Below are positions 10,117 through 19,802 of a stretch of 64,000 nt of DNA, piece by piece (positions within the stretch are counted from its first letter, which is position 1; every line of letters starts with the position of its first letter). Under the pieces are notes generated by a model. It saw nothing but the letters and a program-made list of their open reading frames with translations, was not told the DNA's origin and did not search any database. The position numbers and the translations under genes are program-made. The stretch is from assembly GCF_003751385.1 (NCBI RefSeq), contig NZ_RJVA01000010.1:62001-126000 (forward strand). Reading direction: 5' to 3'. This stretch comes from Desulfosoma caldarium (GTDB lineage: Bacteria > Desulfobacterota > Syntrophobacteria > Syntrophobacterales > DSM-9756).

Positions 10117-10412
10117 TCCATCCTCCTCTTTGGGGCACGGCTAAACCGCGCCGTGTCTTGTCTCACCGCCATGCGGCCGTGCGGCATCTCATGTCCCGAG
10201 CCTCTGTTCATGGGCTCTTGCGGCCTTGGATGACGGGCATTCCTCCCTTGCCGCCTATTAAGGACTCCCGTGGGCGCTGGCACGACGAAAGCGCCAACCC
10301 TTTGCGAGGAGCCGCCAATCCGCCCCGTCTTTGCCCCCGAAACCCATAACGGTTCAGACACTCCGGTTCAAAAGCCCTCCTCAACAGCTCGCGAAGGGTG
10401 CCCGCGGTGGCC
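10117..10412. other. Intergenic region upstream of hflK, no gene seen
   Basis: About 300 bp between hflK and a possible small membrane-protein gene. Reading frames on both strands are Arg/Pro-rich and look random. A short inverted repeat (GGCGCT ... AGCGCC near 10274-10296) is present without a T-tract. No convincing promoter was identified, although hflK must be transcribed from here or from further upstream. Confidence 0.4.
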
Positions 10413-10613
10413 TTATTTTCGCTGCGCTCGAAGCGCTTCCAAGATGTACGCCGAAAAAACGAGAAGAACGGCGAAAACGGCTATTCTTCCCCCTGAAGCG
10501 TCCGGGAAAAAAAAGTGCCCCAGAACCAGGGCAAAAACTAGGCCCAGGGCGGATCGAATGGCCAGAATGCGCCAGCGCACACTCATGTGAGGATTCACCG
10601 TTTCTTTCTGCAC
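10413..10613 (-). CDS. Small predicted membrane protein, unknown function
   Basis: A 66-residue frame that starts at GTG 10613 (a GGGGTG site lies about 10 bases upstream) or at ATG 10586, which would give 57 residues. It contains two clear hydrophobic helices, around ILAIRSALGLVFALVLGHFF and IAVFAVLLVFSAYILEALRA, joined by a short PDASGG turn. It ends in a positively charged tail. The hydrophobic pattern is more regular than that of shadow frames nearby, which supports a real gene. No family was recognised. Confidence 0.45.
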   Translation of the reverse strand: MQKETVNPHMSVRWRILAIRSALGLVFALVLGHFFFPDASGGRIAVFAVLLVFSAYILEALRAQRK

Positions 10614-10942
10614 GTCTACATTTCACCCCGCGGGCCCATGACCCGCCCCGTGCTCGCACTTTCACCCTATTCGGCTTTCGAGGGCACGGTCCGCTCTCTT
10701 TTCAGTAAGCCCGAAGAAAAGCTTCACGATTTCGGCGCACCCATAGTGGAGTCGAATCCTATCGGCAGCCCCCCTCAATGTCAAGTGACGGCGCGGCAAA
10801 TCGGCACGTTCGTTCCGGCGCCTTGCCACGGCCCTTTACCTAGGTGTATAGGATGGTGGGCCATGTTCGAAGGCCGTATTCCACGCGGTCAAGGGGTCAG
10901 AGGATGGCCGCTCCGTGACACCCAGAGAGGATCAACGGTTCC
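10614..10942. promoter_or_regulatory. Intergenic region with weak promoter candidate for the stress/editing cluster
   Basis: No gene is apparent in these 329 bp. A TTGCCA box at 10823-10828 and a TATAGG box at 10847-10852, 18 bases apart on the plus strand, form a weak sigma70-like promoter. A start near 10859 would give an 84-base leader before the ThrRS editing-domain gene. The match is only partial. Confidence 0.3.
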
Positions 10943-11353
10943 ATGAAGCTTCTCATGTTCTACGCGCCCCACTTCTGGTATCAGACTTTTCAAAAAACCG
11001 TGCCCGAAGTACCCGACCGGGATGAGGAAAAGGCCTTGGAAAACGCGGTGGTCATCTTCTTCCACGCGGAAGCGCATGACGAAGAACGGCAAAGCAAGGT
11101 GGTGGAAAAGTGGGTCAAAAACGCCAAGTGGATCGCTCGAAAGTTCAACACCACCACCGTTGTTCTTCATTCCTTCAATCACTTGGCGGAAACCAAGGCG
11201 TCCCCTGAAGCGACCCAGGCCATGGTTCAGGTCGTGCGCCAGCGCCTGGAACGCACCGGCTTTACGGTCGTGGAAACCCCTTTTGGATACCTCAACGAAT
11301 GGAAAATTCACGTGGCGGGCGATTCCCTCGCCAAGGTTTTCAAAAACCTTTAA
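10943..11353 (+). CDS. Stand-alone archaeal-type threonyl-tRNA synthetase editing domain
   Basis: A 136-residue protein matching the archaeal ThrRS editing domain (tRNA-Thr_ED, a DTD-like fold) that removes serine mischarged on tRNA-Thr. Family features are visible: an N-terminal MKLLMFYAPHFWY strand, a central VVLHSFNHLAE segment and the C-terminal TPFGYLNEWKIHVAGDSLAK, corresponding to the archaeal APFGYYK...GHPLAE region. No synthetase domain is attached. The window's own thrS is a bacterial ThrRS with its own N2 editing domain, so this protein would act in trans or on another substrate. It heads a cluster with two universal stress proteins, with 19 bp to the next gene. Confidence 0.82.
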   Translation: MKLLMFYAPHFWYQTFQKTVPEVPDRDEEKALENAVVIFFHAEAHDEERQSKVVEKWVKNAKWIARKFNTTTVVLHSFNHLAETKASPEATQAMVQVVRQRLERTGFTVVETPFGYLNEWKIHVAGDSLAKVFKNL

Positions 11354-11372
11354 CCCATAAGGAGCTGTGCCC

Positions 11373-11861
11373 ATGGAGCGACTGCTCATCGCCTTGGACG
11401 ATCGGCCCGGATCCTTGAAAGCCGTGGAATACGCCGCACGCCTTCTTAAAGGATGCGTTCATGTGGAATTCGTCCTCTTTCATGTGCTGCCACCGGCTTC
11501 GCCCAATCTCCTTACGCGCGACGTCATTCGCCGCATCGAAGCCATCCAGGAATCCCTCCCTCACGTGGCCGGCTACTTTTGGCATCCGGAAGAGGAAGAC
11601 AAAATGCGGCGCACCTTTGCCACCGCTCGAGATATTCTTCTTCAAGCAGGCTTTTCAAAAAGCCTTATCCATGAAGATTTCGGCGTCGAAGGCCAAGAAA
11701 TCGCTTATATCATCGTGGAGCGCGCCAAGGCCCTAAACTGTTCCACTGTGGTCATGGGGCGAAGGGGTTTGAGTCGCGTGAAGGAGTTTTTTCTGGGAAG
11801 CGTCTCCAAGTCCGTCACCAGCCTCGCTCGGGGCATGACGGTCTGGATCGTGGACGCCTGA
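11373..11861 (+). CDS. Universal stress protein family protein (first copy)
   Basis: A 162-residue UspA-fold protein. ATG 11373 follows an AAGGAG site; a GTG six bases upstream is less likely. The N-terminus MERLLIALDDRPGSLKAVEYAA and the C-terminal VVMGRRGLSRVKEFFLGSVSKSV are typical. The latter contains the G-x2-G-x9-G(S/T) nucleotide-binding pattern, suggesting ATP binding. An insertion of about 20 residues around PHVAGYFWHPEEED is longer than in short Usp proteins. The gene lies between the ThrRS editing-domain gene and a second Usp gene, all on one strand. Confidence 0.88.
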   Translation: MERLLIALDDRPGSLKAVEYAARLLKGCVHVEFVLFHVLPPASPNLLTRDVIRRIEAIQESLPHVAGYFWHPEEEDKMRRTFATARDILLQAGFSKSLIHEDFGVEGQEIAYIIVERAKALNCSTVVMGRRGLSRVKEFFLGSVSKSVTSLARGMTVWIVDA

Positions 11862-11907
11862 GGCGCCGATCCACGCTGTAAACCTTTTTGTGCACGGGAG
11901 CGAGGCC

Positions 11908-12372
11908 ATGAGCGATAATCTTTACCGATCCATCGCTTTTTGCACGGATTTCAGTGACAACGCCGATGAAGCTTTTACCGCGGCCAAGGATTTGGCCTGG
12001 CGTTACGGTGCCACACTGCATTTGGTCCATGTGATGGTGACTTTTACCTCGGCGCCCATTCGTGAAATCTATGTGCCGCTGGAAATGGACATGCATTTTG
12101 TGGAACGGGCCACCGAAGCGGTCAAAACGACGATGGAAGAACGGTATGTGAGGCGGCTTCGAGAAAAACAACCTTACGAACTGCACATTCTTTCCGGGTA
12201 CCCAGCTTCGGAAATTGTGCGTTTCGTGCAAGAAAACAGCATCGACCTGGTGGTCATGGGATCCCACGGCTTGACGGGCATCGCCCACGTGCTTTTTGGA
12301 AGCACGGCGGACCGCGTCGTGCGCAAAGCTCCTTGTTCCGTGCTCACCGTGCGTTTCACGAAAAAGGACTAA
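11908..12372 (+). CDS. Universal stress protein family protein (second copy)
   Basis: A 154-residue UspA-fold protein that starts at ATG 11908 after a GGGAGCGAGG site. It begins [18 protein letters not shown] and ends with [23 protein letters not shown], the ATP-binding G-x2-G-x9-GS signature. It is divergent in sequence from the first copy, so this is not a recent duplication. Its stop lies six bases before the epimerase start, which suggests a four-gene operon from 10943 to 13424. Confidence 0.92.
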   Translation: MSDNLYRSIAFCTDFSDNADEAFTAAKDLAWRYGATLHLVHVMVTFTSAPIREIYVPLEMDMHFVERATEAVKTTMEERYVRRLREKQPYELHILSGYPASEIVRFVQENSIDLVVMGSHGLTGIAHVLFGSTADRVVRKAPCSVLTVRFTKKD

Positions 12373-12377
12373 GCCCC

Positions 12378-13424
12378 ATGACGGATCATCCCGTGGCCGA
12401 TGCGTCCGTGCCCGTGCTGGTCACCGGCACGGCCGGCTTCATCGGCTTTCATCTGGCCCAAAGGCTTCTGGAGGACGGCCACACCGTGGTGGGCGTGGAT
12501 GTGGTCAACGAATACTACGATGTGCGCATCAAATGGGACCGCCTGAGGATCCTAGAAGACTATGAGCGGTTCGTCTTTCATCGGCTCGACCTGGCGGATC
12601 GTGAGGCCACGCAAGCGATCTTTGATCGCTATTCGTTTTCCGTCGTCGTGCATTTGGCGGCCCAGGCCGGCGTGCGCTATTCCCTGGTCAACCCCTACGC
12701 CTACGTGGACAGCAACCTCACGGGCTTCATGAACATTCTGGAAGGCTGTCGCCTTCACCGAGTGTGCCACCTGGTGTTTGCCTCTTCCAGTTCCGTTTAC
12801 GGCGCCAACACGCGCATGCCCTTTTCCGTACACCACAATGTGGATCATCCCGTGTCCCTGTACGCCGCCACCAAAAAAGCCAACGAACTCATGGCTCACA
12901 CTTATGCGCACCTCTACGGTCTGCCCTGCACGGGCCTTCGCTTCTTTACGGTCTACGGCCCTTGGGGCCGACCGGACATGGCTCTTTTTCTCTTCACGCG
13001 AGCCATCTTGAATGGGGAGGCCATCAAGGTCTTTAACTACGGAAAGATGCGCCGCGATTTCACCTACATCGACGATATCATTGAAGGAGTCGTGCGCGTC
13101 ATGGCCAAGGCACCCACCCCCGATGTCGCATGGACCGGCGATGCGCCGGATCCGGGAACCAGCTCCGCTCCATATCGCATCTACAACATCGGCAACCATC
13201 AGCCAGTGGAACTTATGGAATTCATCGGCATTCTTGAAGAATGCCTGGGTCGAAAAGCCATCAAGGAGTTCCTGCCCATGCAGCCCGGCGATGTCCCCGC
13301 CACGTACGCCGATATCGACGATTTGGTGCGCGATTTCGGCTTTCGCCCCACCACACCCCTTCGCGAAGGCATTCAAAAATTCGTGACCTGGTACCTCGAC
13401 TACTACGGAAGTTCTGGGGTCTAA
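12378..13424 (+). CDS. NAD-dependent sugar epimerase, UDP-glucuronate 4-epimerase type
   Basis: A 348-residue extended short-chain dehydrogenase. The NAD-binding motif is GTAGFIGFH near the N-terminus, the catalytic triad includes SSSSVYG and YAATKKANE (Tyr-x3-Lys), and the substrate region contains [14 protein letters not shown] and RDFTYIDDI. The GRPDMALF signature and overall pattern match UDP-glucuronate/UDP-galacturonate 4-epimerases that feed capsule or LPS sugars. An ATG at 12378 is used; the frame extends upstream but overlaps the Usp gene. Substrate specificity is inferred from the family. Confidence 0.88.
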   Translation: MTDHPVADASVPVLVTGTAGFIGFHLAQRLLEDGHTVVGVDVVNEYYDVRIKWDRLRILEDYERFVFHRLDLADREATQAIFDRYSFSVVVHLAAQAGVRYSLVNPYAYVDSNLTGFMNILEGCRLHRVCHLVFASSSSVYGANTRMPFSVHHNVDHPVSLYAATKKANELMAHTYAHLYGLPCTGLRFFTVYGPWGRPDMALFLFTRAILNGEAIKVFNYGKMRRDFTYIDDIIEGVVRVMAKAPTPDVAWTGDAPDPGTSSAPYRIYNIGNHQPVELMEFIGILEECLGRKAIKEFLPMQPGDVPATYADIDDLVRDFGFRPTTPLREGIQKFVTWYLDYYGSSGV

Positions 13425-13818
13425 TTTTGATTTATGCCATAGCGGTGTCGTGCTCTCGAATGGAATCCTGGCCGTTTCCATAGGGTTTGGCGGCCGGCAC
13501 CGTTCCCCCAATCACACTGTTCGGCTACTCGTAAATAACAAGGTCACCGCGTGCAGCGCGTTTGGACTTCCGGAAAAGAAACGCTAGGGAAGAAAAGCCT
13601 GTCTTCAACAGCGGCCATGATCGCTGTGCCGTCGAGATGAAGTTGGCGCCACAAAGGCTGTAACCAAGCCCAATCCGAAAGCCCGAATGACATTGGGGAA
13701 GGTGCGGCGCGAAGCCAACCCACCAGATTGTGACAAAGGGCTTGACCCTTGCCAAAGCTTCACGCCATGGTAGAGGAAAACTGCCATTCGGAGAACCTGA
13801 GGCGAGAAGGTAACCATC
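13425..13818. other. Intergenic region, no gene recognised
   Basis: Nearly 400 bp between the epimerase and the exported methyltransferase. A minus-strand frame (13525-13956) exists, but its N-terminal half lies over the methyltransferase and it has no recognisable family. The plus strand is closed by several stops. No promoter could be assigned with confidence. Confidence 0.4.
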
Positions 13819-14613
13819 ATGGTTCGCGGGCATCCTTGCCGACGCCGCGGTACGACCATCCATTGGCTTTTGGCCGTCATGGTTTTGTCCCCGTTGGGCG
13901 TTGGAGCACTTCGAGCGTGGTCTATGCAAAGGGGGAGCGATTCCCGGTTTTTTCAAGCCCGGGAAGCTATGGTGCGCGAAGTGCTGGCAGACATGGCCGC
14001 GACAGCTGGGGAAACGGGTCGAGGGACACTCTCAGCAGCGGTGCTTGAGGCCATGCGGCGGGTCCCGCGGCATCGTTTCGTTGCGGACACGCTCATCGAG
14101 GTCGCTTACGAAAACAGGCCCCTTCCCATCGGTTACGGCCAAACCATCTCTCAGCCCTTCATCGTGGCCCTCATGACCGAGCTTCTGGATCTTCCTGAAA
14201 ATGCCAAAGTTTTGGAAATCGGCACGGGCTCTGGGTATCAAGCTGCCGTCTTGGCTCATGTGGCCAAAGAGGTCTACTCCGTGGAAATTCTAGCCCCCTT
14301 GGGTCGGAGTGCCGAAACGCGCTTGAAAGCGTTGGGATACACGAACGTGCATGTAAAAATCGATGATGGCTATTATGGCTGGAAAGAGCACGCCCCCTTT
14401 GACGGAATCCTGGTGACCGCCGCGGCACCCCATATTCCTCCGCCGCTTCTTCAGCAACTGAAACCCGGCGCCAAACTGGTCATTCCTGTGGGCCCGCCGT
14501 TTCTGACGCAATTTCTTACGGTGGTTCACAAGTCGGAGGACGGCACCATGACCACACGGCAGGTTCTTCCCGTGGCGTTTGTGCCGCTGACCCGAAGCGG
14601 TGGCAGGCCATGA
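13819..14613 (+). CDS. pcm: Protein-L-isoaspartate O-methyltransferase with N-terminal signal/anchor
   Basis: Repairs or marks isoaspartyl damage using SAM. The 264-residue protein has the PIMT signatures ENRPLPIGYGQTISQPFIVA and VLEIGTGSGYQAAVLA (SAM motif I), and the late VIPVG segment. Unlike the usual cytosolic enzyme of about 210 residues, it has a basic N-terminus followed by a hydrophobic segment (IHWLLAVMVLSPLGVGAL, about residues 14-31). This implies export or membrane anchoring, though no clear signal-peptidase motif is visible. Its stop overlaps the next gene by 4 bp (ATGA at 14610-14613), so it is coupled to the membrane protein downstream. Confidence 0.88.
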   Translation: MVRGHPCRRRGTTIHWLLAVMVLSPLGVGALRAWSMQRGSDSRFFQAREAMVREVLADMAATAGETGRGTLSAAVLEAMRRVPRHRFVADTLIEVAYENRPLPIGYGQTISQPFIVALMTELLDLPENAKVLEIGTGSGYQAAVLAHVAKEVYSVEILAPLGRSAETRLKALGYTNVHVKIDDGYYGWKEHAPFDGILVTAAAPHIPPPLLQQLKPGAKLVIPVGPPFLTQFLTVVHKSEDGTMTTRQVLPVAFVPLTRSGGRP

Positions 14614-17078
14614 TTAGCGGCGCGGCGGTGTTTCTACTGTCCTGTGCTGCGCTGGCTCACGAAGTGCTCTTGGTTCGCTTTCTTCATATCGTTCATGATC
14701 ATCATTTTGCCTTCATGATCCTAAGCCTGGCTCTGTTGGGCTACGGCGCAGGGGCGACGGGATTCACCCTGGCCCAGCGGTTTCTACTCGCACGCCCGGC
14801 CACCGTCTTTGCCGCAACGTCGGTTTTTCTCTCCTGGACTTTGCTTTTAAGCGCTGCGTGGCTTTCCCGCCTTTCCTTCAATCCCTTGGAGATCCTTTGG
14901 GACTTTCGCCAGATGGGGCGCCTTGCGAGCGTCTATGTCGTGCTCAGCGTACCCTTTTGGGCTGCAGGCTTCGCCACGGCTCTGGCTTTTCGCACGCGCC
15001 CGGAAAGCATTCACCGGCTCTATCTTGCCGATCTTTCGGGAGCCGCTCTAGGCACCGCATTGGCGCTGGGCCTTATGCACGTTGTGGATCCCGCTTGGGC
15101 TCTGCGCCTGGTGTCGGCCGCAGCCACTCTGGCGGCGCTGGTGGTTCATCGAAAGGCTAACTTTCTTGCGGTGACTTTAGTCTGTGTTCTGGCAAACCTG
15201 GCCCTACAGGTCCTTGTACCCCATGACGCTCTGATGCCCAGACCCAATCCGTACAAGGGCCTGGCCTACGCCCGCCAACTCCCGGAAACCCGCCTGGTGG
15301 CGCAGGGCTTTGATCCCATGGGATGGGTGGCCGTGGTGGAAAGCCCACACGTTCCGTTTCGATCCCTTACAGGCTGGAGCCTTGCCTGTGCCGCGGAAGC
15401 CCCGGCCTCTTCCCTTGGGCTTTTCGTGGATGGCTCCGGACCCGTTCCTTTGTTTTCCGAGGACGCCTTTTCCAAGGACTTTCCCTTTGGACCATGCCTC
15501 ATGAGTGCCTTGGCTTATCGACTGGCTGCGCTGGATAGTCAGAGCCCTTCTGGTCCACGAGGCCTTTTGGTGGGTCTTCATGGCAATCTGGAAGCCGTCC
15601 TGGCCCGCATGGAGGGCGTCTCTACGCTGGACGTGGTGGAAAGGCATGCGAAAGTGGCGCAATTTGTCTCTCACCTGGCCTGGGGCCTGCATTCCAAGGA
15701 CGGCCTTGGCCGCGTTCGCGTCCACGTGGCGGATCCTCGTCGGTTCCTGCGCACACAATCCAGTGCATATGACGTGGTCCATCCGGTGACCGTCGGCGCG
15801 TTGAGCGCTTTTGCCGCCGGTGGAGCAAGCCTTTTGGAAGTCTACGAGGCCACCGTGGAAGCTTTCACGGCCTACCTGGATCACATGACCCCCAACGGTT
15901 ACCTGGCGCTTCAACACACTCTGAGCGTGCCACCTCAGGCCACGTTGCGTTTCGTGGCCACGGCCAAAGAAGCCTTAAAGCGCCGTGGGATGCCGCGTCC
16001 TCAACGTCACCTGGCCCTGATCCATGACTGGAACACGGCGTTACTTTTGGTCAAAAAGACGGAAATCACATCTTGGGAACAGCACCTCATACGACGCTTT
16101 GCCGCCGAACGCGCCTTTGATCTGGGCTATCTTCCTGACATGACCCTGGAAGAGGCCCAAAGATTTCACCTAACTTTTCACGGATCGCTGTACGGTGACG
16201 TGTCGGCCCTTTTGAAGGACTCTGCCCGAAGCTTCATAAAAACCTACCCGTTTTCCATTGAACCTGTGACGGACAATCGGCCGTATGCGTTTCATTTTTT
16301 TCGCTGGAAAACCTTTCAAAGGCTGCTCAAAGAGGAACGCTGGCGCGCCGTGTCGCTTTTCTCCTGGGGGATTCCCGTCATGGGAGCGGCTCTGGTGCAG
16401 GCGTGCCTTGCCGCAGCTCTCTTCATCGCCGCCCCGTTGGCTTTTTCTCTTCGAGGTTTTTTTCAAAGCTCTTTGAAGACCCTTGGAAAACCTTTGGCCT
16501 ATTTTGGATCCTTGGGTTTTGCATTTCTTTTTGTAGAGACGGTGGTGATTCAAAAAAACGTGTTCCTTTTGGGACACCCTGTCTACGGTTTTGCCGCCAC
16601 CGTTGGACCGTTTCTTTTGTGGGCGGGTATGGGAAGCCTCGTTTCCGAGCGTTGGCTATGTCGGCTGGAAAACACCCAGTTCGGACGGCGCCGAAACATT
16701 GTGTCATTGACAGCCTTGTGGGCCGGGGTCATGGTAGGCGTCTATGGCATGTTGTGGGTTCGTTTGGTGCCGTGGGCGGATGGGCTTGCCTTTGGACTGC
16801 GGTGGGCCTTCGCGGTGTTGGGCGTGGCTCCCGTGGGGTTTTTCCTGGGCATGCCCATGCCTTTGGGCCTGCGTTTTCTGGCTCGCACCGACCCCTATCT
16901 GGTGCCGTGGGCGTGGGCCATTAACGGCTGCGCTTCGGTGATCAGCGCCCTTGTGGCCGCCTTGGTCTCCATGGCCTATGGCTTCGTCGCCGTTCTGGTC
17001 GCCGGTGCCGCTTTGTACGGCGCGGCCGCCCTGAACGCCCCTGGCACTCATGGATCGAGGCGGGTTACAAGCACATGA
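14610..17078 (+). CDS. Polytopic membrane protein with spermidine-synthase-like (SpeE) core
   Basis: An 822-residue protein. Hydrophobic helices fill roughly residues 1-210 and 590-810. A soluble middle part (about 310-500) resembles SpeE/SAM-dependent transferases: VGLHGNLEAVLARM stands where the SAM glycine motif is expected, LDVVE ends the second strand, and SLLEVYEATVEAFTAYLDHMTPNGYLAL matches the usual family segment. The glycine motif is weakened, so catalytic activity is uncertain. Proteins with this layout are often annotated as fused MFS/spermidine synthase. Coupling to the exported methyltransferase suggests a joint role at the membrane, but no function is known. Confidence 0.75.
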   Translation: MISGAAVFLLSCAALAHEVLLVRFLHIVHDHHFAFMILSLALLGYGAGATGFTLAQRFLLARPATVFAATSVFLSWTLLLSAAWLSRLSFNPLEILWDFRQMGRLASVYVVLSVPFWAAGFATALAFRTRPESIHRLYLADLSGAALGTALALGLMHVVDPAWALRLVSAAATLAALVVHRKANFLAVTLVCVLANLALQVLVPHDALMPRPNPYKGLAYARQLPETRLVAQGFDPMGWVAVVESPHVPFRSLTGWSLACAAEAPASSLGLFVDGSGPVPLFSEDAFSKDFPFGPCLMSALAYRLAALDSQSPSGPRGLLVGLHGNLEAVLARMEGVSTLDVVERHAKVAQFVSHLAWGLHSKDGLGRVRVHVADPRRFLRTQSSAYDVVHPVTVGALSAFAAGGASLLEVYEATVEAFTAYLDHMTPNGYLALQHTLSVPPQATLRFVATAKEALKRRGMPRPQRHLALIHDWNTALLLVKKTEITSWEQHLIRRFAAERAFDLGYLPDMTLEEAQRFHLTFHGSLYGDVSALLKDSARSFIKTYPFSIEPVTDNRPYAFHFFRWKTFQRLLKEERWRAVSLFSWGIPVMGAALVQACLAAALFIAAPLAFSLRGFFQSSLKTLGKPLAYFGSLGFAFLFVETVVIQKNVFLLGHPVYGFAATVGPFLLWAGMGSLVSERWLCRLENTQFGRRRNIVSLTALWAGVMVGVYGMLWVRLVPWADGLAFGLRWAFAVLGVAPVGFFLGMPMPLGLRFLARTDPYLVPWAWAINGCASVISALVAALVSMAYGFVAVLVAGAALYGAAALNAPGTHGSRRVTST

Positions 17079-17378
17079 TTGGATACGGGCATCCAAGCGC
17101 CCACAAGTCCGAAAACACGGACATGCCGCAGTCTATGAGCGTCTTCATCAAACACCTGCTTGAATGGCAGCGGAACGCGGACCAGTTGCTGAACTCTTTT
17201 CAAGCGCAGTGGCCTCGGCTGTCCAGAAAAGGGTTTTCTGCTCGATCTTTTGGCCATCGGACGTGCTGCGTATCCCCTTCGACGTGGTCTAATACGGTCA
17301 AAACCCCTATGGGCTTCCGAGACGCGACAAGCATGTGTCACGAGAGATGCGGCGACTCTGGTGGACCTTCGTCGGTCA
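17079..17378. other. Spacer between membrane synthase-like gene and cobN relic
   Basis: Three hundred bases without a recognisable gene. Open frames on both strands are short and Arg/Ser-rich. Because the flanking cobN relic is decayed, this may also be eroded coding DNA, but no homology could be read. Confidence 0.35.
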
Positions 17379-19775
17379 TCAAGTCCAGGCCGTCGCCTCC
17401 TCAATGACGCCTTCAACGTCCAAATAAGCCTCCCTCAATCGTTCCACCAGCTCCGCAGACGCCTGCCATAGCCCTTGCTCCACGGCTTCCAAAAGTTTGA
17501 CCAGGATATTTTGAAGAGCGCAAGGATTCACTTCTTTCAGCCAGCGCTTCATTTTGGCATGTAAAGTACACTTCGCCGCGAAGCGCTCGTACAAAAGTCG
17601 TCGATCACCGCAGCGGTAGCATCCCAGCCGAGCATGATAAGCATCACTTTCCATGAATCCTCAGCCTCTTTGTACCCATGGCCTTTCACGCCCTCAATCC
17701 ACTTCGGATTGAGAGTACGCAATCGAAAGATATGTTCGGTTGTCTCAAAGGTTGTGTATCTTGCCCTGCTTAGGATCGCTCCTGTCGCCCACCTAAGCCA
17801 AAGGGGATTCTGCTTGCAGCGTTTTGACTGAGACGATCAAACCGCCATAGTCCTTGTCATAATCGGTGCATGAGAGCAGGTCGTCTTCGCGGGTGTCTTC
17901 GTTCTTCACGGTGACACCCATTCGACGCACAAGTCGCTTGAAAATGGATTCCTTGATTGGACCGTAGATTCCGCGACCATTGGCATGGGCTGCGAAGCGA
18001 ATGTAGTTTTCCGCAAGGTCCTCCTGGCTACTATACGCTTTGGATTCTACCGATTCCGCTACACCCGCCCCGTAGGTGCCCGGCGGGCACCCGAAGACGC
18101 GAAATGTCGCTTCCCGCCACGCCTCTTCGCGACTTTTACCCTGCCTTTGATACTACTCTTCACGATCGCGCCACACGTGGCGGCGAATCATGTTGGATTC
18201 GAAGCTTTCTTCCAAAGCCGCTACCATCTGCGTGGCTTGATCGAGAAGTTCGACCAGATTAGAAAAGCAGTCCCGAAAAAACCCGAAATGCGCACGACCA
18301 CATCGACTCGAGGGCGGCCCAGTTCGTCAAGGGCAATGATTTCCAAGCCTTTGACGTTGCCACTGCCTTTTTGCCAGATGGATCTCACAGCCATTAGGTA
18401 GAAAATTTCCGCCAGATCGTCCCCCTTGCTGCGCAAGGTCGAGCCGCCCCAGAGAATCATTCCAACACTTTCCGGGTATTTGCCGGTTTCCTTTGAGCAT
18501 TGCTCAAGAAGCGCGTCTCCAAGCCGTTTGCCCACTTCCCAAGCTCCAAGGCTCGGGATCTTCTGAGGATCCACGGAATAGAAGTTGCCTCCCGTGGGAA
18601 GAATGTGGGCTTGGCCTCGGCTCGGCGCGCCAGAAGGCCCAGGGGGCAGAAATCCTCCTTCCAGCGCCCGCACAACGGCCTCGATTTCCTCCGTGGTCTG
18701 ACAAACCCTGGTAAACAGATCGCGCGCAATGAAGTCCAGAGCCGCCTCGACCAGGGGGTGACATCGTCCCAGCACAGCCGCTGCCGTCTCTTTTGGGTCG
18801 GTTTGAAAGTCCGATGCCGCCATACGTCGTACGAGCTCCGAGGCCAGTTCATGAATCCGCCGAATGATTTCCCCTCCGGTTTTGCCCCAAAATGAGCAAG
18901 ATTTTCCCCTCTGTGCTCAAGCAGCTCCTCGTAGTTGAATCCTAAAGCCTCCGCCACAGCCTCCCGCAAAGACGGCACATCGCCGTTTGGCAGTCGGGTT
19001 AGTTGGACAAGGAACTCCACTATTTGTTCCCCTTCCGGGGCCGCACCCAAGGTGTGGAGGTCCTCGGTGATCATCGTGTCGGCCACCTCATCCAAGTACG
19101 CATGAAGCCTCTGAAGTAAAACGGGAAAGTCCTTGAAGGCCTCAATCCTCTCAATATGAAGATCTTTGTCCAAATCGGCCTCAACCACTGCTTTTCAAAT
19201 CAGAGTTCGCAAGATCTCGAGTTTCGTGGGATCCTCTCTTTCGGCTTCAGCGTACTCCCGCAGACGGTTCTCCACCTTGGCCAAATCCTCATAAAGGTCG
19301 GCGTTGGTGTAGACCGGAGACAGATGGTCCACGATGCCGCAATAGCTGCGCCTTTTGGCCTGAGTCCCCTCGATTGGGTCGTTGATGATGTAGGGGTAGA
19401 TGGTGGGCAAATCCATAATGGCCACATCGGGGTAACAATCGCGTGACAACCCGAGGGCTTTGCCGGGCAGGTATTCCAAGGACCCGTGTTTGCCGACATG
19501 GATGACGGTATGGGCCTGGAACACGTCTCGTATCCATCGGTATTTCATAAGGTAAAGGTGAGGCGGGCTAAGATGAGGGTCATGGATCATGGCCGCCGTG
19601 TTTTCGTAAAAACTCCGGGGCGGTTGCATGGTCACGAAGAAATTTCCGTTGACGACGCCGCCAAAATGAAGCCTTTCGTTGTGGACGAAAAGTTCTCCGG
19701 GCACGGAGCCCCAATCGGCCGTCATTTTTCTCGCAACCGGTGGGGTGCGGCCTTAAGGACTTCCTCCCACAGCTA
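17379..19775 (-). pseudogene. cobN: Relic of cobaltochelatase large subunit CobN (5'-truncated, many stops and shifts)
   Basis: CobN is the ATP-dependent Mg/Co-chelatase H-type subunit of cobalamin synthesis, normally about 1250 residues. Its C-terminal two thirds can be followed here. It runs from WEEVLKAAPHR and VIHVGKHGSLEYLPGK through GPSGAPSRGQAHILPTGGNF, then FRVFGCPPGTYGAG and RLRTLNPKWIEG, to WLKEVNPCALQNI. Defects seen: in-frame TGA 19195-19197, frameshift near 18885, frameshift in a run of Cs/Ts near 18280, in-frame TAG 18153-18155, in-frame TAG 17793-17795 (at a usual Tyr), and more disorder near 17740 and 17610. The 5' third is missing; homology stops abruptly next to the phage-type relic. 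It cannot make a working enzyme. Confidence 0.9.
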
Positions 19776-19802
19776 ATCACCAAATTCCACCACACGCTTC
19801 TG

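Noticed and set aside
13525-13956. A 143-codon minus-strand frame upstream of the exported methyltransferase
   Set aside because: Half of it is antisense to the methyltransferase and no family or ribosome site was seen.
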